A stretch of DNA of 64,000 bases. Source: Arcuatula senhousia (Eukaryota; Mollusca; Bivalvia; Mytilida; Mytilidae). How positions within the stretch are numbered: the stretch's first letter is position 1; every line of letters starts with the position of its first letter. The DNA is taken from the NCBI GenBank assembly GCA_963971305.1, contig OZ020305.1, forward strand, positions 43,907,717-43,971,716, in the 5' to 3' direction. Both the position numbers and the translations under genes were made by a program. Positions 44,992-56,185 of the stretch are shown here, piece after piece. The notes below the pieces were generated by a model, which made no database searches, had not been told where the DNA came from, and worked only from the letters and a program-made list of their open reading frames with translations.

Positions 44992-46329
44992 ATGGCAGAA
45001 TCAGAAATGTTGAAAGTTCTTCGGAAAGTTGGCTTGCTTCATGTGCGGGAAATGTTTGATAAAGAAAAAATAACACCAAATATTGTCAGCATGCTTTCAA
45101 AACATGAACTGGAATATCTGGGAGTTTCGATTCCAGCCCATATGATGACACTGCGAATGGAATGCATCAAGTACGAAAGCATGAAACCTGTGAAAACTGA
45201 TAGTTTGGATGGCCATCCAAAATATCATGTCGACAAAAATGTACTGGAATCGTTGTTGGATTGTGACTTTAAGATATCGGCCATTGGAAATCTCTTACAA
45301 CTCTCGGAGAGAACAATCTATCGACGGATGGCTCATTTTGGACTACAGAAAAGAGATTTTTCTGACATTGATGAAGACAACCTTGACAATATACTTTCCG
45401 GCATTGTCGTAGACTTTCCTCGTTGTGGCGAACGCATGCTGCGGGAAATACTGAAAGGACAAGGAATTAAAATACAAAGATGGAGGTTAAGAGATGCCAT
45501 TCATAGAATAGACTATGCTGGTACTCAAGAAAGAAAGACCGGTCGACTACACAGGCGTGTATACAACGTGATGGCACCGAACCACTTATGGCACATAGAC
45601 AGTAATCATAAATTAGTAAGATGGAGATTCATTATACTGGGTGGAGTTGATGGGTTCAGTAGGCTGATTATGTTCCTGCATTATCGTGACAACAACACTT
45701 CCGCCACCGTATTGAATAGCTTTCTCTCTGGAGTGGCGAATTTTGGTATACCCTTAAGGGTTCGGTCAGATAAGGGACTAGAAAATGTATCTGTGGCGGA
45801 TTTCATGTTGACAAAACATGGTGACGGCAGTATGATTACAGGCCCAAGCACGCACAATCAGAGAATAGAGAGATTATGGAGGGACGTTTACGAGGGTGTT
45901 TTGAGCTATTTCTACAACTTATTCTATCATTTGGAAGACCAGGGAATTCTTGATCCACTAAACGAACTGCATTTAGTAGGCCTGCACTACATTTACATGG
46001 ATGAAATAAACAGAAGACTTGATATTTGGACTCAAGCTTGGGCAAGCCATAGAATGAGAACAACAAAATCATCTCCTATCAATATTTGGATCGCCGGTCA
46101 AATACAGAATCCAGTTGGTACACAACTCAGTGAACGAGATTTAGTTGATTATGGATTAGAGGGAAACGTTGATGCGGCTAATCTTACGGACGACGGAAGG
46201 CCAATTTTTGAGCCAATGAACATTGCAATTAATGACCAACTAATGAGAGAAAATTTCAATAGGACAGGTACCAACTTTGGCATTGATGACTTTGTGAAAT
46301 GTGTTGAAATCCTTTCTGCACAAGCCTGA
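44992..46329 (+). CDS. Transposase with rve/DDE integrase core
   Basis: 445 aa, intact. Residues 1-62 resemble a SAM-like helical domain ([24 protein letters not shown]). Residues 85-120 look like a helix-turn-helix (SERTIYRRM), probably DNA binding. The catalytic core runs from ~195 to 310, with candidate triad Asp203 (WHIDSNHK), Asp260 (VRSDKG) and Glu293 ([10 protein letters not shown]); D-to-E distance is 33, as in integrases. Asp220 (GGVDGFSR) is also conserved in this family. It should bind the inverted ends and move the element by cut and paste. The gene starts 72 bp after the left array with a plain ATG in AAAAAATGGC and ends TGA. No intron seen. I recall the family as common in fish and invertebrates, often annotated only as integrase core protein. 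Confidence 0.88.
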   Translation: MAESEMLKVLRKVGLLHVREMFDKEKITPNIVSMLSKHELEYLGVSIPAHMMTLRMECIKYESMKPVKTDSLDGHPKYHVDKNVLESLLDCDFKISAIGNLLQLSERTIYRRMAHFGLQKRDFSDIDEDNLDNILSGIVVDFPRCGERMLREILKGQGIKIQRWRLRDAIHRIDYAGTQERKTGRLHRRVYNVMAPNHLWHIDSNHKLVRWRFIILGGVDGFSRLIMFLHYRDNNTSATVLNSFLSGVANFGIPLRVRSDKGLENVSVADFMLTKHGDGSMITGPSTHNQRIERLWRDVYEGVLSYFYNLFYHLEDQGILDPLNELHLVGLHYIYMDEINRRLDIWTQAWASHRMRTTKSSPINIWIAGQIQNPVGTQLSERDLVDYGLEGNVDAANLTDDGRPIFEPMNIAINDQLMRENFNRTGTNFGIDDFVKCVEILSAQA

Positions 46330-47345
46330 TTGAACTTTTCAGTGATCGTTTTTGCATACAATAACAAGTAATATTTTACATGATCATTGTCTATTTCTTC
46401 GCCTGTTTTAGTTTTGTTTTTAGTTTTCCAACTAAATTTAACAACTGTACACTGTAGGTCACCTCACGGTATTCAACAATGAGCAAATCACATACAGCAT
46501 AGACCACAATAAAAGGCCCTGAAATGACAATGTAAAACCATTCAAACGAAAAAACTCATTTATGTACAAAATATTAAAGAAAAACAAATATGTAACACAT
46601 AAAAAAACAACAACTACTGAATTACTGACTCCTGATTTTGGACATGCCGTTACATACAGAATGTCATGGTGTTAATATATACTGAACATGTTATCTGGAT
46701 CCCCAACTCTCCCACTAACCTGGGACAGTGGTGTAGCAGTACAACTTAAGAACGAACTATAAAAAATCATTTGAAAAGGCTAAACTCATCAGATGGATAA
46801 ACATACAAATACTGCTAATACAAGTGCACATGGCGGGGTGCGTACTTCTACATCCTTACAAAAGAAAACTAAGGAAAAAATATCATGCATCTAAGACTAA
46901 ATTATCAATCAGTACACATCAAACATCCAATGGATTTAGTGTAAAGACGTCAATAAAAAGCCAGAGAAAAGCATGACCTTGTGCTATGCGAGGGTGAAGG
47001 TTTGGTACCATTTAAACCCGCTGCAATTGTTTGCACCTGTCCGGTCAGGAATTTGGTGTTTAGTAGTTGTCAGTTTCATGTAGTTCATAGGTGTTACCTG
47101 TTTCTAGTTTTTTTTATATAGATTAAGACATTGGTTTCTTGTTTGAATGGTTAAACACTAGTAATCTATTGGGACCCTTTATAGCTTGATGTTCGGTGTG
47201 AGCCAAGGTGTTGAAGACCGTATCTTGACCTATAATGATCTATAATGGTTTACTTTCATGAATTGTGATTTTAGTGTGGTTGTCTCATTAGTACTCATAA
47301 CACATTTTTCTATATCTATCAACCAACTTGATACAAGAAATATCC
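46330..47345. other. Non-coding interior of the transposon
   Basis: About 1 kb with no domain-bearing frame. A polyadenylation-type AATAACAAG/AATATT region follows the transposase stop. Nothing else recognised. Confidence 0.5.
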
Positions 47346-48055
47346 ATAAAATGACCTTGAACCTTATTTATTTTGAAGGTCATGCATCAAAGGTCAAGGT
47401 CGTTAATGGACTTCAAATTTTCAGCAGAAACCCTTATGAACACTCATCCGAGAATCAAAATATTTCAATGAATGTCAAGAAAGCGTAGAACAATGGATGT
47501 TGATAGCAAGACCTTGAACCCTAATATTCTCAAGGTCATTGGTCAATGTCATTTGATAATTCTTCATCCAATATTATCATTGTGAACACTATAGAATTAA
47601 CATTACTAAATGGATATTAACCATTTTGGTACAATGAAAATCCATAATAGAGGGACTAAAGATACCAGAGGGATGGTCAAACTCATAAATCGAAAATAAA
47701 CTGACAACACCTGGCTAAAAATGAAAAAAAGACAAAACAAAGAAAACTTAATAATAAGCAACACAAACCCCACCAAAAACTAGGGGTGATCTCAGGTGCT
47801 CAGGAAGGGTAAGCAGATCCTGCTCCACATTTGGCACCTGTCGTGTTGCTTATGTCATAAAAAGACCTTGAACCCTATTGATTGACAAGGCAATGCGTCA
47901 AAGGTCTTAATGGGACTGAAATTTTCAGCAGAAAAGCTTATGATCACTACAATCTAAATATGTCAATGGATTTCAATTAAATGTAGTACAATGGATTTCC
48001 ATATCCAGACCTTGATCCCTACTTGAATTGATTTTCAAGGTCATTTCAGTACTTA
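47346..48055. repeat. ~150-bp degenerate repeats rich in AGGTCA words
   Basis: GACCTTGAACC, AAGGTCATGCATCAAAGGTC, AATTTTCAGCAGAAA and GTAGTACAATGGAT-type phrases occur at 47350-47500 and again at 47870-48030; a partial copy lies near 47505-47560. A dispersed repeat (47650-47855) is inserted between. TCAAGGTCA occurs at 47531 and 48037. Confidence 0.55.
47650..47855 (+). repeat. Dispersed repeat nested in the transposon
   Basis: GATACCAGAGGGATGGTC, CATAAATCGAAAATAAACTG, CCCACCAAAAACTAGGGGTG, ATCTCAGGTGCTC and GGCACCTGTCGTGTTGC. The end of it matches 8520-8590. I recall this as a very common mussel repeat. Confidence 0.65.
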
Positions 48056-48415
48056 AAATGCTCATCATAATAGAGAAAAAGCTCATCATAATAGAGAAAA
48101 AGCTCATCATAATAAAGAAAAAGCTCATCATAATAGAGAAAAAGCTCATCATAATAGAGAAAAAGCTCATCATAATAAAGAAAAAGCTCATCATAATAAA
48201 GAAAAAGCTCATCATAATAAAGAAAAAGCTCATCATAATAGAGAAAAAGCTCATCATAATAGAGAAAAAGCTCATCATAATAAAGAAAAAGCTCATCATA
48301 ATAGAGAAAAAGCTCATCATAATAAAGAAAAAGCTCATCATAATAGAGAAAAACCTCATCATGATAGAGAAAAACCTCATCATAATAAAGAAAAACCTCA
48401 TCATGATAAAGAATA
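48056..48415 (-). repeat. 21-bp minisatellite, right inverted arm (~17 units)
   Basis: Reverse complement of the left-arm unit (GCTCATCATAATAGAGAAAAA), again with GAGG-type units outermost. About half the length of the left arm, in keeping with duplication of the left. Confidence 0.95.
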
Positions 48416-48446
48416 AAGTACCATCAGGCAGTTACGGCGTTCCATA

Positions 48447-48452
48447 GATTAT
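48447..48452 (+). repeat. Target-site duplication GATTAT, right copy
   Basis: Identical to 44195-44200. Confidence 0.9.
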
Positions 48453-48664
48453 GTAATTTTTGCAACGAAACAGTTGGTGATGAATATCATATTTTATTTA
48501 TATGTAAAAACGACACTATCTCTAACTTAAGGGAAAAATTTATTTCAAAATACTATTGGAACCCACCAAATAAGCATAAAATGTCAGGTTTATTTTCGTT
48601 ATGTAACATTAAGATATTGTCAAAACTGTCAAGTTTTATCAGAAAAATGTCAAAATTACTGTAA
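48452..48664 (+). pseudogene. Non-LTR ORF2 C-terminal end, after insertion
   Basis: 70 codons from the Cys codon that follows the insertion point to TAA. Reads CNFCNETVGDEYHILFICKN, then LREKFISKYYWNPPNKHKM and SFIRKMSKLL. The C-x2-C-x8-H-x4-C finger matches the tail fragments at 36437 and 63515. It continues the frame of 43690-44200 exactly. Confidence 0.8.
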
Positions 48665-49090
48665 CCATTTATGTATTGTACTTTGAATGCGATTCATAGT
48701 GTGTATTGCTCAATTCGCCATTTATGTATATATGTTTTGTTTACTTTTGTACCTCATGTTACACTGTATGGTGTCTGAGCGTTGAAATAAAGTTCTAAAG
48801 TTCTAAAGTTAACATATAATAGCCTTTTCGAATCTACTTGCGCATATACGTACATGTATGTATATTGATGACTGGACACCCAACAACGCACAGTACTAAG
48901 GGTTGTTTTACACTCTTGTCCTAAAATTTTAAATACTTTAACCGTCAAAATTATAAAATATGGTATTTTTTTTTATTGCATACATGTATTGAATAAAGGT
49001 AATAACAAAATTACGGAACTTGGAGGATAAATCTCAATGTCCAAAAAAAAAGACAAAACATTGAAGACACACCGGATTAGTTATAGATCG
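48665..49090. other. Retrotransposon 3' UTR, then spacer
   Basis: The 3' UTR runs to a short repeat tail (AAAGTTCT in two and a half copies, 48790-48809). Beyond it is plain AT-rich sequence. Confidence 0.5.
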
Positions 49091-49205
49091 CAAAGGTTCT
49101 GACTTGGTACAGGCATTTCAAATGATGGGTTAAACCAGGTTTTATGGCGCGCCAAACCTCCCTCTTCCATTGAGATCTCAAGGACCGGTAATAACACACA
49201 ACGCA
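49091..49205 (+). repeat. ACTTGGTACAGG-type repeat
   Basis: AGATCGCAAAGG, CTGACTTGGTACAGGCATTT, ATGGGTTAAACCAGG, GGCGCGCCAAACCTCCC and TCCATTGAGATCT. Closest in the window to 6670-6770 (reversed), with both TIR-like ends recognisable. Confidence 0.6.
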
Positions 49206-49700
49206 ACATGGCTGTGAAGACATAAAAGGGATATTAAGATGATCATCTCAGTACAACCTTCAGCAAAACACTAATCAAAACAAACATTAACCAATACGTT
49301 CAACTCAATTTTGAATTTTTCCACCGTTTAATAAACGTTTAGAATATTTCTTGATGACTTAAGTTGTCCGGTTGGAAATCTAGATAAGTGGTCACCAGAA
49401 GCTGTTAAGACATAAATACATTTGTGCCTTGTGTTTTCCAAAAGCAATTAAACATATACAGAAAACTAGATATCAATCCTAATGGTCTTTTTTTATTTAA
49501 ATTTGACAATGTCCATTATCATGCCATTAAATTTACTTCACGAATTAATGTACCCCTATATCAAGTTTGAAAAAGATTAAGCTTTTTGGAGCCACTGCAG
49601 TTGGTATTTTTTTTCTCAAATTTCTTAATTCCTCCCATGCATATTTTCGAAGTGAATTCAACTTCAATGTGTTGGATCCTTACATGCTAATTTTTACCTT
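49206..49700. other. No recognised feature
   Basis: AT-rich. The 71-codon frame at 49567-49782 has hydrophobic stretches but runs into the repeat below and is not called. Confidence 0.35.
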
Positions 49701-49719
49701 TTTTTTATTTACCGGCATC

Positions 49720-50240
49720 GCTATTGCCTATAATAATATGAAAAAGGCATTGCCTAAATGCGAGCACAGCATTATTCTGTAAAATAGATGTAATGTTAAC
49801 ATGTTTAGTGCTATTGTTAACATTGTTTAATGAACGAATTTTATTTCGAATCGATGCAGTCAAATTAGTAGTTATTTTTGTTTTGGTTCATTTTCTAGAA
49901 CGTTCAATTTGGGACGAGCTGCTTGGGGCGATTGAACGTTAAAAGAAAAGCAAGAAAAAATCGATTAAATTTGGTTACTACAAAAAATTGTAGCAACTCA
50001 TCGTCATCAGAATATTTTTCTCTTTATATATTATTACATAGATAATTTTTGGAATGCGCGACTAGCAAAATGGGTAATTATTTTCAAATTCACTCCGTTC
50101 CTGTAAAATTTTAGAGCCTTTCCGGACCATGAAAAATCAATATCAGCATTAGGAAAATTTCTCGCGGGAACAAATACCGTAGAGCTCTCCGCTTCCGAGC
50201 TGTGCTCGCTATAAGATTACTAAGAGATGATTGATTGTGT
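49720..50240 (+). repeat. Dispersed repeat fragment
   Basis: AATATGAAAAAGGCATTGCC, TGCGAGCACAGCATT and GGGACGAGCTGC are opposite-strand counterparts of phrases at 5520-5830. Also contains TTGGGGCGATTGAACG paired with CGTTCAATTTGGG. Confidence 0.35.
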
Positions 50241-51944
50241 TCAAAATTTTGCAAGGCAATTAGTTTTCTGATATTTCCAAGAAACAACTTTAATCGTATA
50301 CATATACAGTTTATTTAAATATTTTTACAATATGACCAAGTTTTATATGTCTGTTCCGTTTCTTGCAAATTGACCAAAATTTCTGTATTTGTTTAGATTA
50401 TTCAAAACCTATTATACAGATGCCAAACACAGTGAAAGTTTTGTTTCTAAAACCGATGCTTGATTGTCTATCGTACTGTTTTTAGAATTTAATTTAAATC
50501 CCCGGGATAATAATTACCTATTGTATAATGTTTGAAATATTTGAGATAAACATTACAATGCTGCAAGAGTTTAAAACATCTGCAAATATTGATCGCATTT
50601 CAATCACATTCCAATCAAAATATTTGCACTAGTTGGTTATTCTTTAAAAGTTGGAAATAAATCAATGCCTTTCTATTTTTGAAGAAAAGATCCCTAAGGT
50701 TATACATCAAAGTCTTATCTCTGAAGTTTCAGCGAACAAATTAACCCATCATTGACTTAGATTTTCCACTTCAGAGTTCATGTTTTTCAGATGCTGTTTT
50801 GAACTTTTGGTTCACATATGTATATTGCTTTACTTTTTATATAAATCAAAGATCAAAGGGGTTAATGTGTTAGTGATGTTATCAAAATTAAAGAATTTAT
50901 ACTAATTTATACTTTCGCCAACCGTCTGAAAGTTCAATCACAATAAGCTTGTTACATCCCTATTATTTCCCTTAATTATTTGTTTGAAAATGTGATATTG
51001 AACAACGAGTAAATGTACATGGGACAAGGATGTGACTGTCATCGCGTAGTAGTCCATTACTGGAAGGAGGTGTCAGCCAGGCCAGAAAGTTGCTTTAATC
51101 ATACAATTTTTCATAACAAATACAAGGTATGATGGTGTTTTATTTAATAAGATTTTAATTAAAACAGTTTTGTTTTTTTTGCCGGGGGGTGGGGGGGGGC
51201 ATTTCATATGGTTCTCTGGAAAACTCCAATTAAAACCAATTATAACACAAATCAAGCCTGGGTCTTTAAACTGTGAAATCGGAGTAGACAAAATTCAAAT
51301 ACCTTAAGTTCTTTGTTGTTTTTTGTGGGGTTTTTTTCTTGAAAAACAAGATTCAAGTCCCAGATAAGGCCATAAATTAACTTGTATTGACAAAGTATTT
51401 AGTTGTTCGAACTTAAAATTATTTGATTTAAATGCTGCTGGCGAGAGGCTGGGGTTACTTCTTTTTATTTGCAAATAAATCGTTTTATTGATATCTATTT
51501 TGAATTTAGTAGATTTTTCAGACTTCAAAGGTGTTTGATATTTTTGCTACTGTTGAACTTGTTAGCATTTGAGCTGTTGCTTTGCTATTAACATAACAGT
51601 TATTTCCCCTCTACTGCTAACATGACGTATTTGGTTCGATAGCCACTCAGACATGTATTGTCTGTCAATCAATTCTAACGAGAATATTCCATAAATAGAA
51701 ACTTGCAGCTTATCTGATGCAAACACTATACAAAAATAACTTCAATGCTTTTTAAAAGTAAATACAAAATAAAGCTTCATAATTTATTTTTTGGTGATGT
51801 CGAAGTATTTAAGACTTAAAATCAACGAGTTGTTATAATTACTGGTTATTATTAATGTTAATTACTTGAAGATTTGTTCAAATCTTATTATTTCCTGCCT
51901 TCATTTCCGGATTTAACCTACACGTTATCGATCGTTAGCAACGT
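50241..51944. other. No recognised feature apart from a G run
   Basis: About 1.7 kb, AT-rich, with a G-rich run at 51181-51200. Open frames at 51073-51528 (minus) carry no domain. Confidence 0.4.
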
Positions 51945-52150
51945 GGCGGGTGTGGTATAGCAAGCAGGAACTGCTTACTCGCCCGGACTAGCTGAGTTCA
52001 CTCTCGTTTCGACTTGAATTCAAGTTGCCAATTGTAGCTTGGTTGTTATGTGTTTTTTTGGGGTTTTTTTTTTATGAATTTATGTCTACTACTTTTGTCT
52101 TTGTCGATATTTGATTGCCCCTTTGGTACAGGCTTTTGTTTCTTTAGAAG
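51945..52150 (-). repeat. Dispersed SINE-like repeat
   Basis: GGCGGGTGTGGTATAGCAAGC, AGGAACTGCTTACTC, TGAGTTCACTCTCGTTTCGA. Reverse complement of the tail of 8335-8590. Confidence 0.6.
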
Positions 52151-52357
52151 CGCCATGAAGTGATTTGCCACTTATTTCTTGGTTTTCGATCGGTTAATGG
52201 GATGATAATGGACTAATGACTATACACATATACGCAAGCCAGAACTAAATTTTGGACAACCAGCAACGGAAACCACATTTATTAACAGTGAAAACTTTTC
52301 TCAACTTTCTCGATAAACTTATTCACTAAGCATGAAAAATTACCATGTCAGCTAATT

Positions 52358-52860
52358 ATGTTCCCCAAACGAAGTGTGGGAACATATTGTTTTTACTCCG
52401 TTTCTTACTATTCTCATTATTCTTCTTCCGCACTCTGCCAAACGCTTGTCCGGGTATAGCCGAAGAGATGTGAAGACTGAGCTTTATGAAACTTTCCACA
52501 GTGATAGGGCACATATCAGAGGTGTGCACAACGTTTTCGAAATTTTCAAAATGGCCACCGTTTCCGAGTAAACAGCAAAAGTTCATTATATAGGACATTG
52601 CTATATCTCGGTAACCTAGGTGGTGAGGACCTTGCAACTTGGTAGGATTATAGAGCTTGATAAGTACTACAAAAATATCAAAAAAAAAATTTGAAGCGAT
52701 ATTTACGGTTTTTCCGCAAAATGAGAAAATGTGAAATTTTAAAATCCAAGATCTCCGCCAAAATTTAAAAGTGCTTGGATTCTGATTCAAATTAATATTC
52801 AGGTAGATTTTGATGTTGCAAGTAATATTCCACATCCACAATTATATATTAAAAATCCCT
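52358..52860. repeat. Hairpin-headed dispersed repeat
   Basis: ATGTTCCC (52358-52365) and GGGAACAT (52378-52385) form a terminal hairpin. GCACTCTGCCAAACGC, then CGGTAACCTAGGTGG follow. The 161-codon minus frame over this stretch has no domain and looks like chance. Confidence 0.4.
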
Positions 52861-52903
52861 CTTAAGGATATCTTTTTTTTCAGCCTTTTCTGCCAAAATA
52901 TTA

Positions 52904-53457
52904 TACCCCCACTCTTAAGAGAGGGGGCTATATTGCAATCACCTTGTACGTCCGTCCGTCTGCCCGTCCGTAACAAACTTTTGTAACAGATTTCTCAGCT
53001 TCTACTGAAAAGATTGATTTCAAATTTGACATACAGCTTTATCATGATGAGTTGTATCGTGCCACCACTTTCCAGGTCAGTCGCGCATTCACTTCCTGTT
53101 TTCTGAGCCGACTTAGACATTTTAAGGGTAAAAAATAGACAAGTTTTCGTAACAGATTTCTCAGCTTCTACTGAAGGGATTTTTTTTAAATTTGGTATAC
53201 AGCTTTATCATGACAAGTTGTATCGTGCCTCACCTTCCCAGGTCAGTCGCGCATCCATTTCCTGTTTTCTGAGCCAACTTAGACATTTTTAAGGGTTGAA
53301 ATAGACAATTTTTCGTCCCAGATTTTTCGGCTTCAATAGAAGGGATCGATTTCAAATTTGGTATACAGCTTTAGCATGATGAGTTGTATTTTTTGCCTCC
53401 CCTTTCTAGGTCATTTGCACATCTACTTCCTGTTTTCTGAGTGGTCGAGTGGGGGTA
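52904..53457. mobile_element. Tandem-core element with 11-bp TIRs, ~180-bp units
   Basis: TACCCCCACTC (52904-52914) and GAGTGGGGGTA (53447-53457) are exact inverted repeats. A CGTCCGTCCGTCTGCCCGTC run lies just inside the left end. Three units follow with TTTCTCAGCTTCTACTGAA, ACAGCTTTATCATGA, GTTGTATCGTGCC and CTTCCTGTTTTCTGAG (about 52985, 53150, 53310). Confidence 0.75.
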
Positions 53458-53779
53458 CCATTAGCACGACTAAGTGCAACCCCTTGTTTTTTCATCAAAA
53501 ATCAATTTCAAAATATTTTAGGAAAAACACAAGGCCACCCCCTTCAAGTTCAATGGTCGGTCCCCAACAAGTTAAAGAATTAAACAGTGCTTTTATTCAT
53601 ACATGTGATCTTGGCATTTTCAATTGTTGCGTCACACTGCTATTAAATAATTGGTGTGTTTACATGATAGGTCGATAGAATTCTCCCAAAAAGGTAGCAA
53701 TAATATCCATGTGAGATTTTCTGAAAAGTTCATTTCTTTCATTTTCATTTTACAGACAGGGTCTTGGCAGTATTCTGTC

Positions 53780-54030
53780 GTAGTTTAATAAGCCAATTAG
53801 AAAGCATTTAATAAAGAAGTGTATGCAAATAAGATCATGTGACCCTTTTCAGAAATAAAAAGCATTTAAAATAGAAATTGATGCAAATTAGATCATGTGA
53901 CCCTTTTGTCATAGATAAATCAGCCTATAAGAAAGCCTTTTAGAAGATGTTTATGCAAATAAGATCATGAAATCCTTTTACCGTTGATAAATAAGCCAAT
54001 CAGAAGCATTTAAAAAAATAATGCAAAAAT
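53780..54030. repeat. Degenerate ~65-bp tandem repeat with octamer words
   Basis: Four units share TATGCAAATAAGATCATG, TGACCCTTTT, ATAAATAAGCCAATCAGAAA and GCATTTAAAA (53825, 53881, 53951, 54018). Three contain ATGCAAAT. Confidence 0.6.
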
Positions 54031-55913
54031 AATTTGAAAAAAATAAAGACGGACGAAATATGATCTTTCACTCGTCATTTATTAAAAATTGGTATTTTGT
54101 CCAATTGTAGAACATTTTTTTTTTGTTTCAACTCGTTCCATTGCGCTACACTCGTGAAAAGATGCGCTACACTCGTGAAAAGATGGATAATTTACACAAG
54201 TTGAAGTAATTCTTGTCATAAACAATTTAAAAAAAAACTCGTGTAAATCATCTCTCCAAATGAGTTTTGATACGATATACAAATGCTTTTTTATTAATAG
54301 TTTGTAACATTTTGTTAGATCATTGCTTTTGTCTAGAAAGTGGGCTAAAAAATCCACATAAAAACCTGCGAGGCAAGACAAAGGTAGAGTAAATAGGAAT
54401 TGAGGTTTCAAATCGATAACCATATTAGGCTGGTATTAGTAAACCCGTAGTCCTCATGGGCATGTTCATGTAGCAAGAAGTCAGACAACTATAGATAATA
54501 GGTCGAAACCTACTTTTACTGGATAAGTTTATGATCATGCCTTTGTCAATTAGAAATGTCGTGGGAAAGGATAATATATAGAAAGCTATACACAAAACAA
54601 ACACATACGTAAAATAAAAGGTTTATATAAAGTAGTTGTCTTAGACAGGTATGTCGTGATTTTCGATTTAATAAGCATATACAGTTTAAGTTCTGTATTA
54701 TAAGTTGGCTGCACATGAAGCAAGATCCCTTGAGAAATGCATTGCATAATCATGTTGTTGTAGGAGTAAGCAAAACAAGAATCAAAGATGTCAATTGGGT
54801 GTTTATTGGCATTTACACAATTTTAAGTTGTCTTTAAATACTTTGCCTCTCAATATGTGTTTACTGTGTGTTCAAGAAATCATGTCAGTTACCAAAGCAC
54901 TGTTACATTGTACCAGTAAGTATGCTTTAGTTCTTTAAAATCTTTCAATGGTAATAAAAGTTACAGAGAAGGGCTATATAAGTTGATACTAGTAGTTGGT
55001 TGATTGGTTGATTTTCTTTTATTTTCTTTCACCAGAATGATGTTTTAAATAATTACCAACAAAAAAGGTATCATTAAACATTTAGAAAATGTAAACACAT
55101 TAATTAAGTAATGCTGCTTAATGGACAAAGGCAATATGTTTTCATATAAATTCAAGGTTTTGAATTTTATATCCCATTTATTTTGATTATTCAATATATG
55201 GACATAAATTCATTTAGTACCTAAAATGAAAATAACAAGATTACTTTCAAGTTCCATTAACTAACTATAGAACTTAGAATAATTATTAATTTGCCATGGT
55301 AAATCCAAATATTTGTAAATAAAAAAAGTGATGTAAAACATTCACGTTATGTAGATCATTGTCTTTCTATCTGTTAACGCATAAAAAATGATAAACATCA
55401 AATTTTAGATCGCATTGAGTTGAAAGCAGTTTCCTGAAATTTGACGGTGTTAAAAGTATAAAATTGATTTTCAAAAAGAATTAAAAGGAACATTTTTCAT
55501 AGATGAAATACAATATTGTAAGGGTTTATTGAATTGACAGTTCGGTTTGTTTGATGTCATGGCATAGGAATCAATGCATTAATAACGATTTAAATTTCGG
55601 TCAAGTTTTCTGTATTACACATCTAGTCTGGTGAGACGGTCGGCATGCAATGGGCACACCACATCTGACAGCTGGTTTCATGCATGTTACTAAGTTACTT
55701 CTAACCTTAGCATGCTTAGTATCATTTATAATGAATCTTGATTGTGTGACTTACGATATATATACATTAGCTTTAATAAGGGAAGCCGTAGTACGGAGAA
55801 CAATATATATATATATAAAGCTCTGTTCTCAAAGAAGCAAGTCAATGGCAATCATAAAACATTCCCCAATTTCGAAATAAAACAAAATAGGGCATCTTAT
55901 GGGACATTAAATG
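54031..55913. other. Mostly unrecognised; small 21-bp duplication
   Basis: GCGCTACACTCGTGAAAAGAT occurs twice in tandem (54144-54185). The rest is AT-rich without family match. A short frame with a signal-peptide-like start at 55680 is noted but not called. Confidence 0.4.
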
Positions 55914-56180
55914 ATACCCCGCCACGATATATCAATAGTTCATAAAATAAGATTTTTTCAAAGTAGCAAATCTCAAAAACTGTTTTTCAGATCATGCTGG
56001 AAATTGATCTTGGCCTGTTTTTAATTGTACTAAACAGCTGTGCCAAATATCATTCAAATCCCTTGACGTGTTTTCAAGTTATTGGTCAGAAACCTTCGGG
56101 GGACGGACGGAAGGACAGATGGACACCGAAAAAAACTGAGGGTATAACATAATACCTCGGCACTTCGTGTGGCGGGGTAT
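55914..56180. mobile_element. Short element with 12-bp TIRs
   Basis: ATACCCCGCCAC (55914-55925) and GTGGCGGGGTAT (56169-56180) are exact inverted repeats. Near the right end is GGGACGGACGGAAGGACAG, then CTCGGCACTTCGTGTGG. One core unit only. Similar in plan to the elements at 24095, 37319 and 52904. Confidence 0.65.
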
Positions 56181-56185
56181 AATTA

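Larger units (their letters stand above)
44201..48446 (+). mobile_element. Intact DNA transposon with minisatellite inverted ends
   Basis: 4246 bp. Termini TATGGAACGCCG and its complement; the outer 36 bp differ at one position. Each terminus leads straight into an array of a 21-bp unit (TATTATGATGAGCTTTTTCTT and variants) in opposite orientation: 44236-44920 at left, 48056-48415 at right. Inside are one rve/DDE transposase gene (44992-46329) and ~1.7 kb of non-coding sequence with further repeats. Perfect 6-bp TSD. The TSD length and rve core suggest an IS3EU- or Ginger-like cut-and-paste superfamily; I cannot decide between them from sequence alone. Intact frame and near-identical termini indicate recent activity. 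Confidence 0.9.
43690..48809 (+). mobile_element. 5'-truncated non-LTR retrotransposon, interrupted by a DNA transposon
   Basis: The ORF2 tail is in two parts (43690-44200 and 48452-48664), then a 3' UTR ending with AATAAAGTTCTAAAGTTC and a short repeat tail near 48809. The missing 5' region is typical of incomplete reverse transcription. Everything from 44201 to 48446 is the inserted DNA transposon. Confidence 0.75.

Noticed and set aside
52356..52841. 161-codon minus-strand frame
   Set aside because: No domain, lies over a dispersed hairpin-headed repeat, and its composition follows the AT-rich sequence.
55680..55765. Short frame with a signal-peptide-like start (MHVTKLLLTLACLVSF)
   Set aside because: No splice donor or downstream mature peptide; ends in a TA-rich run. 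Too weak to call.
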